Source: Oligella sp050920755 (lineage in GTDB: Bacteria; Pseudomonadota; Gammaproteobacteria; Burkholderiales; Burkholderiaceae_B). Taken from it: 64,000 nucleotides of DNA. Below, one piece after another: positions 7,679 to 15,617 of the stretch. The notes below the pieces were generated by a model. It searched no databases and had not been told where the DNA came from. It was given only the letters and a program-made list of their open reading frames with translations. A program made the position numbers and the translations under genes. The stretch spans positions 2,418,001 to 2,482,000 of the forward strand of contig NZ_CP158480.1 in NCBI RefSeq assembly GCF_050920755.1, given 5' to 3'. The number at the start of each line of letters is the position of its first letter. The stretch's first letter is position 1.

Positions 7679-9673
7679 TCAACTTCTAACACCCGCTCGG
7701 GATGAAGGAAGCTCCTTAGGGCGCTGCTTTTGCAAGAACCAAACCGCAACAATGATAGGCAAACCTATCAACGTACCCGTCACATTTGGAAAAATCAACA
7801 AAATACCGGCACTGAAAAGCAGAATCCGTTCATAGAATCTTGAATTGCGAATTAAAAAACCTATCATCGAACTACTAACCGCCACCATACCTACTACTGC
7901 CGTGATAATCGTGGCAATCAAAGGAATAGCACTGACATTATCCATCACTAAGATAGGGCTATAAACAAAAATATAAGGCACAACAAACGCCGCTACTGCA
8001 AGTTTTACTGCCGTGACACCGCTGATGAATGGGTTAGCTCGTGCAATCCCGGCACCGGCATAAGCCGCCAGACATACAGGTGGCGTAATATCAGCCAAAA
8101 TACCGAAATAAAAGACAAACATATGCACTGAAATAGGGGCCAAGTCAAAACCATTGATTAAGGCGGGCGCCGCAATGGTTGCCGTAACCACATAGTTTGC
8201 GGTAGTCGGTAATCCCACACCTAAAATCAAACAAGCCAGCATCGTAAAAAACAAGGCTAAAAACAAATAGCCATTTGAAAGCGCAATAATACTGGCGGCA
8301 AATTTAGCACCCAAACCTGTCATACTGACTACACCGGCAATAACACCTGCCGTCGCTACCGCGGCAATAACCGGTAAAGCGACCCGAGCCCCCTGTTCCA
8401 ATAAATAGAAAAGCTTTTTAATACTTAAACGCGTGTCTTTACGCACAAAACTTACTAAAAAGGCAGCGGCAATTCCGTAAATAACAGCTCGCTGTGGTGT
8501 GTAGCCCACCATAACGGTGATAATAATGACAAACAAAGGCAGCAACATATAGCCATACTGCTTCATTTGCTCCCGAATAACCGGCAGTTCTGATTTGGGT
8601 AATCCGACAATACCCAAGCGCTTTGCCTCAAAATGGGTGCCGATGAATATCCCTAAAAAGTACAAACTCGCCGGAATAATTGCTGCTGCCATAATAGCTG
8701 TATAAGAAACCCCTAAGTACTCCATCATGATGAATGCTGCCGCACCCATAATCGGTGGCATAATTTGCCCACCGGTCGAGGCTGCGGCTTCAGTTCCTGC
8801 GGCAAACTCAGGTTTAAAGCCCGAGTTTTTCATCATCGGAATAGTAAAAGAGCCTGAAGCGACAGTATTACCCACCGAACTTCCTGAAACCATACCCTGC
8901 AAGCAACTGGCTACGACCGCTGCCTTGGCTGTACCGCCGGTAAAGCGTCCGGTTAAACCAAAGGCCAAATCATTAAAAAACTGACCGATACGGGTATTAA
9001 CTAAAATCACCCCGAAAAACAAAAACAGATAAATATACTTGGCAGAAATCTGTAACGGCGTACCGAATACTCCACTATCTCGATACCAAAGACGGGTAGC
9101 TACATCACTAAATTCGTAACCCTGATGTGATAAAGTTTTTGTGGGAACATAATTACCGAAAAGGGTGTAAGCAATCATCAGTACCGCCACCACCACTATC
9201 GGCACTCCTACAGTTCTACGAGTTGCTTCCAGCAGCAACAATACCCCGATAATAGATAAAATCGTATCGAACTGAGTATAACCCCAAGTAATACTCTGCA
9301 ATAGATCATCAAAATTGATGATTTTGTAATACGTCACATACATCGCCAAAAAGGCCAGTACGACATCGTACCAAGGCACTGTTTTTTGAAACAGCTGTTG
9401 GCCTTTTTTAAAAGGAAATAAAAGAAATATCAACCCGAGTGCTGTACCCAAATGCACAGCCCCCTGTTTTTGTGAAGGGAAGGTACCGAAATAAGCGGTA
9501 TAGATGTGGAATATCGTTAGCGAGATACCCAGAAAAGTGACAACCCAAGCCCAAACACCGATTTGTTCACGAAAGTTACTTTCTCTATCGTATTTTTGAA
9601 GTACTGCTTTAACATCCTGCTCAGCTTTTGATATTTGTTCTGCTTGGGTTAATTTCTTATTTTCAACAACCAT
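7679..9673 (-). CDS. TRAP transporter fused permease (4TM/12TM, TAXI type)
   Basis: Single polypeptide carrying both the small (DctQ-like) and large (DctM-like) membrane parts, the form that works with TAXI binding proteins. The 664 residues have a charged N-terminal stretch of about 40 residues, then many hydrophobic segments. Typical second-domain motifs are GGTAKAAVVASCLQGMVSGS near 242 and TGGQIMPPIMGAAAFIMMEY near 297. It is 82 bp downstream of the TAXI gene. The last codon AGT is followed by TGA, whose T is host DNA and whose GA is the first two bases of the IS, so the extreme C-terminus is probably not the ancestral one. All predicted membrane segments seem present. Confidence 0.92.
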   Translation of the reverse strand: MVVENKKLTQAEQISKAEQDVKAVLQKYDRESNFREQIGVWAWVVTFLGISLTIFHIYTAYFGTFPSQKQGAVHLGTALGLIFLLFPFKKGQQLFQKTVPWYDVVLAFLAMYVTYYKIINFDDLLQSITWGYTQFDTILSIIGVLLLLEATRRTVGVPIVVVAVLMIAYTLFGNYVPTKTLSHQGYEFSDVATRLWYRDSGVFGTPLQISAKYIYLFLFFGVILVNTRIGQFFNDLAFGLTGRFTGGTAKAAVVASCLQGMVSGSSVGNTVASGSFTIPMMKNSGFKPEFAAGTEAAASTGGQIMPPIMGAAAFIMMEYLGVSYTAIMAAAIIPASLYFLGIFIGTHFEAKRLGIVGLPKSELPVIREQMKQYGYMLLPLFVIIITVMVGYTPQRAVIYGIAAAFLVSFVRKDTRLSIKKLFYLLEQGARVALPVIAAVATAGVIAGVVSMTGLGAKFAASIIALSNGYLFLALFFTMLACLILGVGLPTTANYVVTATIAAPALINGFDLAPISVHMFVFYFGILADITPPVCLAAYAGAGIARANPFISGVTAVKLAVAAFVVPYIFVYSPILVMDNVSAIPLIATIITAVVGMVAVSSSMIGFLIRNSRFYERILLFSAGILLIFPNVTGTLIGLPIIVAVWFLQKQRPKELPSSRAGVRS

Positions 9674-9709
9674 AGAAACACCGTTTTTTTATCGCCGCAA
9701 GGGAGTGTT

Positions 9710-9746
9710 AAAACAGAAAAGAACGGACAGCGCCCTTTTCTGTTTT
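9710..9746 (-). terminator. Intercistronic hairpin between TAXI gene and permease gene
   Basis: A perfect 12-bp stem pairs 9710-9721 (AAAACAGAAAAG) with 9735-9746 (CTTTTCTGTTTT). On the minus strand it ends in TTTT, so it can act as a partial terminator that favours the binding protein. Confidence 0.6.
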
Positions 9747-9755
9747 GTTTTTTAA

Positions 9756-10751
9756 TTACTTAGCCAGATCGGATAAGTTATTAATACCGGTTTTTTTACG
9801 TGTGACAATCTGCACTATTTCAGGGTAGACATGACCGAGGAAGGACACGTTTTCAACCTTACGACCCTTAAACTGGCCGGTACCGTTAACCGCATCCAGT
9901 GCAGGTACATGCACCGACATACCTACATCCATACGACCGCGAGCGATCGTTGCCAAGTTTTCTAAAGAAGCACCGGTTTCCACATTAGTAAAGCTGCTAT
10001 CCGTATGCTTATTCCAAATATTGGCGATTTCACCACCTAATGGATAGTAAGTGCCGCCCTGACTACCTGTGCCTAAAGTAAATTCCTTTTTGCGCTTACC
10101 CGGGTCTGCTTTAAGTCGTGCTACCGGCCCCTCAACCTTAAGCCCCTGCTCTTCGTAATAACGCTTAGCACCGGGATGAATCGGAATCCCTGCGGCGCCG
10201 TTAAGAGCATTTTGTAAGGTTAACTGAGCGCCTTGAGCATGCGTCACCTCCTTAGCGTTTTCCACCATGATTTTGGCGAGTTGATAACCCAACTCCTCGT
10301 CAATGGTGTCATTATTAGCAACCATAATGGCAAAAGCCGCAATTGTCGGCACATCACCATCTAAAAATGCATAAGCATCTTTAGGGATCTGATAACCTTG
10401 ATAGCCGCTTTTTTCTTCCAGTTTGGCAATAACCTCTTCAGAAAGGCCCAACAGCTTCACATCACCCGTGGAGGCATTTAGACTTTCAATACTGCCACCC
10501 GGCACCCCCATAATCACAAAAGAAATATCGACATTACCATCTTGCACTAAATCAGCGGCATTACCAAAACCCTCATGGAAAGGCTGATAATCTTTGATGC
10601 CATAGGCATCTAAAATCTGTTGAGAAACCGCATTGGTCTCACTCGCAGGCGGACCGATAGCGATACGGGCCGCTTGAGCTGAACCGCAAAAGGCAAACAT
10701 GGAGACCAGACCGGCCATTGTGACGCGTGTAAGTGCTTTTTTAACTCTCAT
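9756..10751 (-). CDS. TAXI-family TRAP solute-binding protein, circularly permuted
   Basis: Periplasmic receptor for the fused TRAP permease. The 331 residues begin with a Sec signal peptide (cleavage near AQA-A at 27). Normal TAXI proteins (TIGR02122/PF16868) start with a TLGTGSQGGTYYPLGG-like strand-loop, run to NNLSDLKGK, and then continue RIAIGPP... to IPIHPGAKRYY at the C-terminus. Here the order is swapped: residues 29-203 are the usual second half (RIAIGPPASETN to IHPGAKRYYEEQG), 204-221 are a linker (LKVEGPVARLKADPGKRK), and 222-331 are the usual first half, ending at NNLSDLAK and stop. Nothing is missing and there is no frameshift. The Shine-Dalgarno sequence AAGGAGAGGAG precedes the ATG. 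Function as a binding protein is inferred. Confidence 0.9.
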   Translation of the reverse strand: MRVKKALTRVTMAGLVSMFAFCGSAQAARIAIGPPASETNAVSQQILDAYGIKDYQPFHEGFGNAADLVQDGNVDISFVIMGVPGGSIESLNASTGDVKLLGLSEEVIAKLEEKSGYQGYQIPKDAYAFLDGDVPTIAAFAIMVANNDTIDEELGYQLAKIMVENAKEVTHAQGAQLTLQNALNGAAGIPIHPGAKRYYEEQGLKVEGPVARLKADPGKRKKEFTLGTGSQGGTYYPLGGEIANIWNKHTDSSFTNVETGASLENLATIARGRMDVGMSVHVPALDAVNGTGQFKGRKVENVSFLGHVYPEIVQIVTRKKTGINNLSDLAK

Positions 10752-11080
10752 TTGTACTCCTCTCCTTGATGGTCAAAGAAAACTGAATATCAGTTCAACA
10801 ATGACATTTTTTTAATTTAAGTAAAAAAACATGAATTCAGTTTATTTAGACGAATTTTCAGCGTCAAGGTAACATTTACCCTAAACGCAGCGTTTATTTA
10901 ATTAAGCACAGCATAAACAAAACACCGCATCACCGCCGCCAAATGACTATATTCAAGGCATTTACGCTGATTGATACAATTGGATTGCCGTACGGCGCGC
11001 GGCATTTTTCCATCAATAAGCGTTATAATCAATCGTTATAAAATGTAAAAAAATCCTTTCAGTACTTTTGGAGATAAGAC
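10752..11080. promoter_or_regulatory. Divergent intergenic region, TAXI operon and prpF
   Basis: This 329-bp gap holds control sequences for both directions. A perfect palindrome AACTGA-ATA-TCAGTT is at 10781-10795, close to the TAXI start, and a related TGAATTCAGT is at 10832-10841; they could be two sites of one regulator. GCCGTACGGC is a palindrome at 10987-10996. TATAAT at 11024-11029 is a likely -10 for prpF, without a good -35, and CGTTATAA occurs twice (11021 and 11034). No coding region is seen. Confidence 0.45.
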
Positions 11081-12271
11081 ATGAGCCACGTTGCACAAAT
11101 TAAAATCCCTGCTACCTATATGCGCGGGGGCACCAGTAAGGGGGTCTTTTTTAACCTAAGCGATTTGCCGGAAGCGGCACAAAAGCCGGGTCCTGCACGT
11201 GATGCGATTTTAAAGCGCGTGATCGGTAGCCCTGACCCTTATGGCAAGCAAATTGACGGTATGGGTGCGGCTACTTCTTCAACCTCCAAAACGGTCATTA
11301 TCAGTAAAAGCACGCAGCCTGATCATGATGTTGATTATTTATTCGGTCAGGTCGCAATTAGCAATGACTTTGTAGACTGGAGTGGTAACTGCGGTAACTT
11401 AACCTCTGCCGTAGGCCCTTTTGCGATTCAGGCCGGTTTAATCGACCCTGCTAAAATCCCCGAAAACGGCACTTGCACCATTAAAATCTGGCAAAGCAAT
11501 ATTCAAAAAACCATTATTGCGCATGTACCAATCACTAACGGTCAGGTTCAGGAAACGGGTGATTTTGAACTGGATGGTGTGACCTTCCCGGCGGCTGAAA
11601 TTATTATCGAGTTTATCGATCCGTCCGATGATGACGGTGAAGAAGGCGCCTCTATGTTCCCTACCGGCAATCTGGTCGATCAGCTTGAAGTGCCCGGTAT
11701 CGGTACATTTTCCGCCACTATGATTAGCGCCGGTATTCCGACCATTTTCTTAAATGCAGAGGAGCTGGGTTATAAAGGCACTGAGCTACAGAGCGATATT
11801 AACAGTAATCCCGAAGCATTGGCACGTTTTGAGACAATCCGTGCCTATGGTGCTAAAGCCATGGGTCTTATCAAGGACGTTCAAGAGGCCAAGGATCGTC
11901 AGCACACACCTAAAATCGCTTTTGTTTCACCGCCACAGGACTACACCACTTCCAGCGGCAAAGCAATTAAGGCCGATGAAATCGATTTACACGTACGTGC
12001 CTTATCCATGGGTCAACTACACCATGCCATGATGGGTACGGCGGCCGTCGCCATTGCCGCTGCCAGTGCAGTCCCGGGCACCTTGGTTAATCAGGCCGCA
12101 GGCGGTGCCACCGGTGAGGGCGTGGTATTCGGTCACCCATCAGGCACACTACGTGTGGGTGCTGAAGCGGTTCAGGGAAATGGTCAATGGCAAGTTAAAA
12201 AAGCCATTATGAGCCGTAGCGCCCGTATTATCATGAGCGGTTGGGTACATGTGCCCGGCGACTGCTGCTAA
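11081..12271 (+). CDS. prpF: PrpF-family isomerase (2-methylaconitate cis-trans isomerase type)
   Basis: PrpF isomerises 2-methylaconitate in the methylcitrate route of propionate breakdown, and related proteins isomerise other unsaturated carboxylates. The 396 residues match the family in length. Characteristic motifs are YMRGGTSKGVFF at the N-terminus, WSGNCGNLTSAVGPFAI near 104-120, and the ending GWVHVPGDCC. A good GGAG precedes the ATG by about 9 bases. The usual partners prpB, prpC and acnD are not in the window, so the substrate here is open; it is divergent from the TAXI TRAP operon, which may import it. Confidence 0.88.
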   Translation: MSHVAQIKIPATYMRGGTSKGVFFNLSDLPEAAQKPGPARDAILKRVIGSPDPYGKQIDGMGAATSSTSKTVIISKSTQPDHDVDYLFGQVAISNDFVDWSGNCGNLTSAVGPFAIQAGLIDPAKIPENGTCTIKIWQSNIQKTIIAHVPITNGQVQETGDFELDGVTFPAAEIIIEFIDPSDDDGEEGASMFPTGNLVDQLEVPGIGTFSATMISAGIPTIFLNAEELGYKGTELQSDINSNPEALARFETIRAYGAKAMGLIKDVQEAKDRQHTPKIAFVSPPQDYTTSSGKAIKADEIDLHVRALSMGQLHHAMMGTAAVAIAAASAVPGTLVNQAAGGATGEGVVFGHPSGTLRVGAEAVQGNGQWQVKKAIMSRSARIIMSGWVHVPGDCC

Positions 12272-12303
12272 TTTCTAATTTTTAATTAAAGAAAGCGACT
12301 ACC

Positions 12304-13008
12304 ATGAGTTTACTTCCTGCAATTATCGCCCCCAGCATTTTATCTGCAGACTTTGCCCGTTTAGGTGATGAGGTTAAGCAAGTAATTGCTGACGGTGCCG
12401 ACTGGATCCACTTCGATGTGATGGATAATCACTATGTACCGAATCTCACCATCGGCCCTTTGGTCTGTGAAGCGATTCGCCCATACACCGATGCGGTGAT
12501 CGATGTGCATCTCATGGTAGAGCCGGTGGATAGCCTGATTCCCCTTTTCGCCAAAGCCGGTGCCAATATGATCACTTTCCATCCTGAAGCTTCCAAGCAC
12601 GTGGATCGTTCATTAAACCTGATTCGGGAGCATGGCTGTCAGGCCGGTTTAGTGCTTAACCCGGCGACCGGTCTGAGTGTTTTGGATTATGTGATGGATA
12701 AGCTGGATATGGTGTTACTGATGTCGGTCAACCCGGGTTTCGGCGGTCAGAAATTCATTCCTTCCACCATAGATAAAATCACCCGGCTACGTCGTCGCAT
12801 TGATGATTGGGTGGCCGCCGGCGGTCAGCCGATTCGTCTTGAGGTTGATGGCGGCATTAAGGTAGACAATATTGCCAAAGTGCGTGCCGCCGGCGCCGAT
12901 ACTTTTGTAGCCGGCTCGGCTATTTTCGGCGCCGATAGCTATCAAGCCGTAATAACGCAGATGCGCGAGCAAATTGCACTGGCCGATGGCAAATTAATTA
13001 AAACTTAA
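12304..13008 (+). CDS. rpe: Ribulose-phosphate 3-epimerase
   Basis: Interconverts ribulose 5-phosphate and xylulose 5-phosphate in the pentose phosphate pathway. The 234 residues form a TIM barrel with all family motifs: APSILSADFARLG, HFDVMDNHYVPNLTIG (metal-binding His and catalytic Asp), DVHLMV, MSVNPGFGGQKFI and EVDGGI (second catalytic Asp), followed by AGSAIF for phosphate binding. gph starts 4 bp downstream. The rpe-gph-trp order is typical of Burkholderiales. Confidence 0.97.
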   Translation: MSLLPAIIAPSILSADFARLGDEVKQVIADGADWIHFDVMDNHYVPNLTIGPLVCEAIRPYTDAVIDVHLMVEPVDSLIPLFAKAGANMITFHPEASKHVDRSLNLIREHGCQAGLVLNPATGLSVLDYVMDKLDMVLLMSVNPGFGGQKFIPSTIDKITRLRRRIDDWVAAGGQPIRLEVDGGIKVDNIAKVRAAGADTFVAGSAIFGADSYQAVITQMREQIALADGKLIKT

Positions 13009-13012
13009 ACTG

Positions 13013-13723
13013 ATGATTACTTCTACACCCTCCTCAATCAAGGCCGTTTTATTTGATTTAGACGGCACCTTGGTTGATAGCATGCCTGATTTAGCCTATT
13101 GCTCCAATCAAACGCTAAGCGAATTAGGTCGTGCCACACTTCCCGAAGAAAGGCTCAGCACGTTTGTGGGCAAAGGCTTGGATCGTCTGATTATCCGTTT
13201 TTTAGCCAATGATATTCATGCCGAAAGTGCGGAAGCAGCGCTTTTCAATCAAGCCAAAGCGATTTTTAAGCGCCATTATCATGCCACCAATGGAGAGCGT
13301 AGCATGCTCTACCCTAAAGTACTTGCGGGTTTAGATAGACTCAAAGAAATGGGTTTAAGCCTTGGCATTGTGACTAATAAACCCATCGAGTTTACCGTTC
13401 CCCTGGTTGAGAAAAAAGGCATTTTGCCCTTTTTCGATGTGCTGGTGGGCGGTGATACGTGTGAGCATAAAAAGCCCCATCCACAACCGGTTTTATATGC
13501 CATGGATAAGTTACAAAGCGCCCCGCACAATACGGTTTTTGTCGGCGACTCACTGAATGACGCCGCGGCTGCGGCCGCAGCCGAGGTGCCCTGCCTGATG
13601 CTGCCCTATGGCTATAACGAGGGGCAAGCCCTGACGAAGCCGGAACGTGGTGACTTGGTGGATGATTTAATGGCGGTAGCCCAATGGATCGAGGCGCAAA
13701 ATACGCTATCTGCAACTAATTAA
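13013..13723 (+). CDS. gph: Phosphoglycolate phosphatase (HAD family)
   Basis: Removes phosphate from 2-phosphoglycolate. The 236 residues contain HAD motif I FDLDGTLVDSMPDL (nucleophile Asp) near 15-28, motif II IVTNKP, a conserved Lys in HKKPHPQP and motif IV VGDSLND. The cap domain between motifs I and II is of the gph type. Same operon as rpe; a terminator follows before the trp leader. Confidence 0.93.
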   Translation: MITSTPSSIKAVLFDLDGTLVDSMPDLAYCSNQTLSELGRATLPEERLSTFVGKGLDRLIIRFLANDIHAESAEAALFNQAKAIFKRHYHATNGERSMLYPKVLAGLDRLKEMGLSLGIVTNKPIEFTVPLVEKKGILPFFDVLVGGDTCEHKKPHPQPVLYAMDKLQSAPHNTVFVGDSLNDAAAAAAAEVPCLMLPYGYNEGQALTKPERGDLVDDLMAVAQWIEAQNTLSATN

Positions 13724-13737
13724 GCCATTCTTCAAGT

Positions 13738-13764
13738 TAAAGGTGAAAATTGTCACACCTTTTT
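13738..13764 (+). terminator. Intrinsic terminator after gph
   Basis: An AAAAGGTG/CACCTTTT stem (13738-13745 with 13756-13763) has a T-rich right arm. It separates rpe-gph from the trp operon. Confidence 0.6.
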
Positions 13765-13792
13765 AATAAATCTGTGTTACCATTTTTAATAT
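13763..13792 (+). promoter_or_regulatory. Possible trp promoter
   Basis: TAATAT at 13787-13792 is a plausible -10, with TTAATA at 13763-13768 as a weak -35 and an 18-bp spacer. It lies about 30 bp before the leader peptide ATG. The -35 is poor, so the exact position is uncertain. Confidence 0.35.
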
Positions 13793-13823
13793 TCGTCCAT
13801 TACGATTTAACTGTTTTTTTGTC

Positions 13824-13916
13824 ATGATGTCATTTAACCCTATCGCTTATGCCTATAGCAACATCGCCTATTATTGGCGTTGGTGGCTGTTGCGTGCCGG
13901 GTTTTTGGCGTCTTAA
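13824..13916 (+). CDS. trpL: trp operon leader peptide
   Basis: A 30-codon ORF (ATG ATG TCA ...) whose codons 18-21 read Trp-Arg-Trp-Trp, preceded by two Tyr. A run of Trp codons in a short ORF just before trpE is the signature of transcription attenuation: ribosomes stall here when charged tRNA-Trp is scarce. The ORF ends at TAA 13914-13916, about 70 bp before the terminator hairpin. No clear Shine-Dalgarno sequence is visible. Two adjacent ATG codons make the exact start ambiguous by one codon. Confidence 0.85.
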   Translation: MMSFNPIAYAYSNIAYYWRWWLLRAGFLAS

Positions 13917-14016
13917 GGCTTATTTTTAGAGTTTTTACCTTATCGATACTCTGAGACTAAGCCAAAATTTAAAGACTTACGTATTAACCCGGTACACCTG
14001 AGTGACCGGGTTTTTT
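13897..14016 (+). promoter_or_regulatory. trp attenuator (antiterminator and pause hairpins)
   Basis: CCGGGTT (13897-13903), inside the leader ORF just after the Trp codons, can pair with AACCCGG (13986-13992), which is also the left arm of the terminator. A separate hairpin pairs GGCTTA (13917-13922) with TAAGCC (13958-13963) and AGAGT (13928-13932) with ACTCT (13948-13952). These alternatives fit classic Trp attenuation. Confidence 0.7.
13986..14016 (+). terminator. trp attenuator terminator hairpin
   Basis: An 8-bp stem AACCCGGT/ACCGGGTT (13986-13993 with 14005-14012) with six T (14011-14016) at its 3' side. It lies 57 bp before the trpE start. The right-arm sequence could also pair with ACCCGGT at 14033-14039. 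Confidence 0.8.
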
Positions 14017-14072
14017 GCGTTTAAACTGTTAGACCCGGTCAAAAGCTACCGCTTGAAAGAGAGTAATTAACA

Positions 14073-15596
14073 ATGACTGAAATTGAATTTAACGCCCTCA
14101 AGGCCCAAGGTTATAACCGCATTCCCCTACTGCAGGAAACCTATGCTGATTTAGATACCACCTTGGGTATTTATTTAAAGCTCGCCCATGCTGATAAAAA
14201 ACGCGGCAAAATGAGTTGTCTTCTGGAATCCGTGGTAGGTGGCGAGCGCTCCGGTCGTTACTCCTTTATCGGTTTACCTGCGCGTACCGTGATCCGCAAT
14301 ATCGGTAACACCACGGAGTTAATTACCGATGGTCAAATCGTCGAAACGCATGAGGGCGACCCCTTTGAATTTATTCGTAGCTATATGGCGCGCTTTAATG
14401 TCGCTAATCGCCCGGGCATCCCTCGTTTTACCGGCGGTTTAGCCGGTTATATCGGTTACGATGCGGTACGCCATATGGAGCCCAGCTTAGGCCCTGCCGT
14501 CAAGCCATTTCCCCATGGCCAGGAGGAAGGAACGCCGGATATTATGCTGATGCATATTGATGAAGCCGTGATTGTCGACAATGTCATTGGTCGCACCTAT
14601 CTCTTGGTTTATGCAGACCCGGGGGTGGAGGATAGCTACTCCAAAGGTCAAAAGCGTCTCTTGGATTTACGTCGTATGTTGCGCCAACCGGTGGAAATTC
14701 CTTATAGCTTAGCCAGTTTAGTCACTGAAGAAGAACGACCATTTGCCAAAGAGGACTTTTTAGAAGCCGTTAATAAAGCCAAAGAGCACATTGCCGCCGG
14801 CGATTTAATGCAGGTTCAAGTCGGTCAGGTGATCAGTAAACCGTTCCGCGATTCTCCCTTATCTTTATACCGCTCACTGCGTTCGCTCAACCCTTCTCCC
14901 TTTATGTACTACTATAATTTCGACGATTTCCACGTCGTCGGCTCATCGCCGGAAATTTTAGTCCGTCAAGAGCATGTACTCAGTACCAACGGTGAGGAGC
15001 ATACCGAAGTGACGATTCGTCCTTTAGCCGGTACCCGCCCGCGCGGCCGTACGCCCGAAGAGGATCGTGCCTTAGCCGAAGAGTTACAAAACGATCCTAA
15101 GGAAATTGCTGAACATGTGATGTTAATTGATTTGGCGCGCAATGATATTGGCCGCGTTTCTAAAACCGGTAGCGTCGAGGTGACCGATCAATTTGCGGTA
15201 GAAAATTATTCCCATGTGATGCATTTGGTTTCCAATGTCAAAGGCGTTCTTAAAGAGGGTTTGGATTGTATTGATGTGCTACGTGCCACTTTCCCTGCCG
15301 GTACGCTGACCGGTGCGCCAAAGGTACAAGCCATGAAATTAATTGATGAGTTGGAGCCGGTACGTCGCGGCATTTACGGCGGCGCCGTGGGCTACTTAAG
15401 TTATAACGGCACCATGGACATGGCCATTGCCATTCGCACCGGTTTGGTTAAAAATGGCAACTTATATGTGCAAGCCGCAGCCGGTGTTGTGGCCGACTCA
15501 GTACCCGAAAATGAATGGTTGGAAACCGAGCATAAAGCGCGTGCGGTATTACGTGCAGCCGAGCAAGTGCAATATGGTTTGGACAAGCCTATTTAA
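14073..15596 (+). CDS. trpE: Anthranilate synthase component I
   Basis: With TrpG makes anthranilate from chorismate, the first step of tryptophan synthesis. The 507 residues include the feedback-site segment LLESVVGGERSGRYSFIG near 49-66, and the chorismate-binding core: GSSPEILVRQE, IRPLAGTRPRGRTPEED, LIDLARNDIGRVSKTGSVEV, AGTLTGAPKVQAM and the C-terminal RRGIYGGAVGYLSYNG. The Shine-Dalgarno sequence GAAAGAGAG precedes the ATG. First gene of trpEGDC under the attenuator. Confidence 0.98.
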   Translation: MTEIEFNALKAQGYNRIPLLQETYADLDTTLGIYLKLAHADKKRGKMSCLLESVVGGERSGRYSFIGLPARTVIRNIGNTTELITDGQIVETHEGDPFEFIRSYMARFNVANRPGIPRFTGGLAGYIGYDAVRHMEPSLGPAVKPFPHGQEEGTPDIMLMHIDEAVIVDNVIGRTYLLVYADPGVEDSYSKGQKRLLDLRRMLRQPVEIPYSLASLVTEEERPFAKEDFLEAVNKAKEHIAAGDLMQVQVGQVISKPFRDSPLSLYRSLRSLNPSPFMYYYNFDDFHVVGSSPEILVRQEHVLSTNGEEHTEVTIRPLAGTRPRGRTPEEDRALAEELQNDPKEIAEHVMLIDLARNDIGRVSKTGSVEVTDQFAVENYSHVMHLVSNVKGVLKEGLDCIDVLRATFPAGTLTGAPKVQAMKLIDELEPVRRGIYGGAVGYLSYNGTMDMAIAIRTGLVKNGNLYVQAAAGVVADSVPENEWLETEHKARAVLRAAEQVQYGLDKPI

Positions 15597-15617
15597 TAAC
15601 AATAAAGGAAATAACAA

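Larger units (their letters stand above)
6453..7680 (-). mobile_element. IS5-family insertion sequence
   Basis: A 1228-bp element with one transposase gene. The terminal inverted repeats are GAGACCTTTGCAATAA (minus strand from 7680) and GAGACTTTTGCATAAA (plus strand from 6453), matching at 13 of the first 16 positions. The flanking bases (AATC on the left, AACT on the right) do not form a target-site duplication. Both neighbours are affected: the permease gene to the right takes its stop codon from the IS end, and the gene to the left is only a 3' remnant. Confidence 0.88.

Noticed and set aside
9756..10751. A frameshift or fusion of two separate partial genes as explanation of the odd TAXI protein
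   Set aside because: One uninterrupted frame carries both halves, each half is present once and complete, and total length equals the family's length; a fusion of fragments would leave gaps or duplicates.
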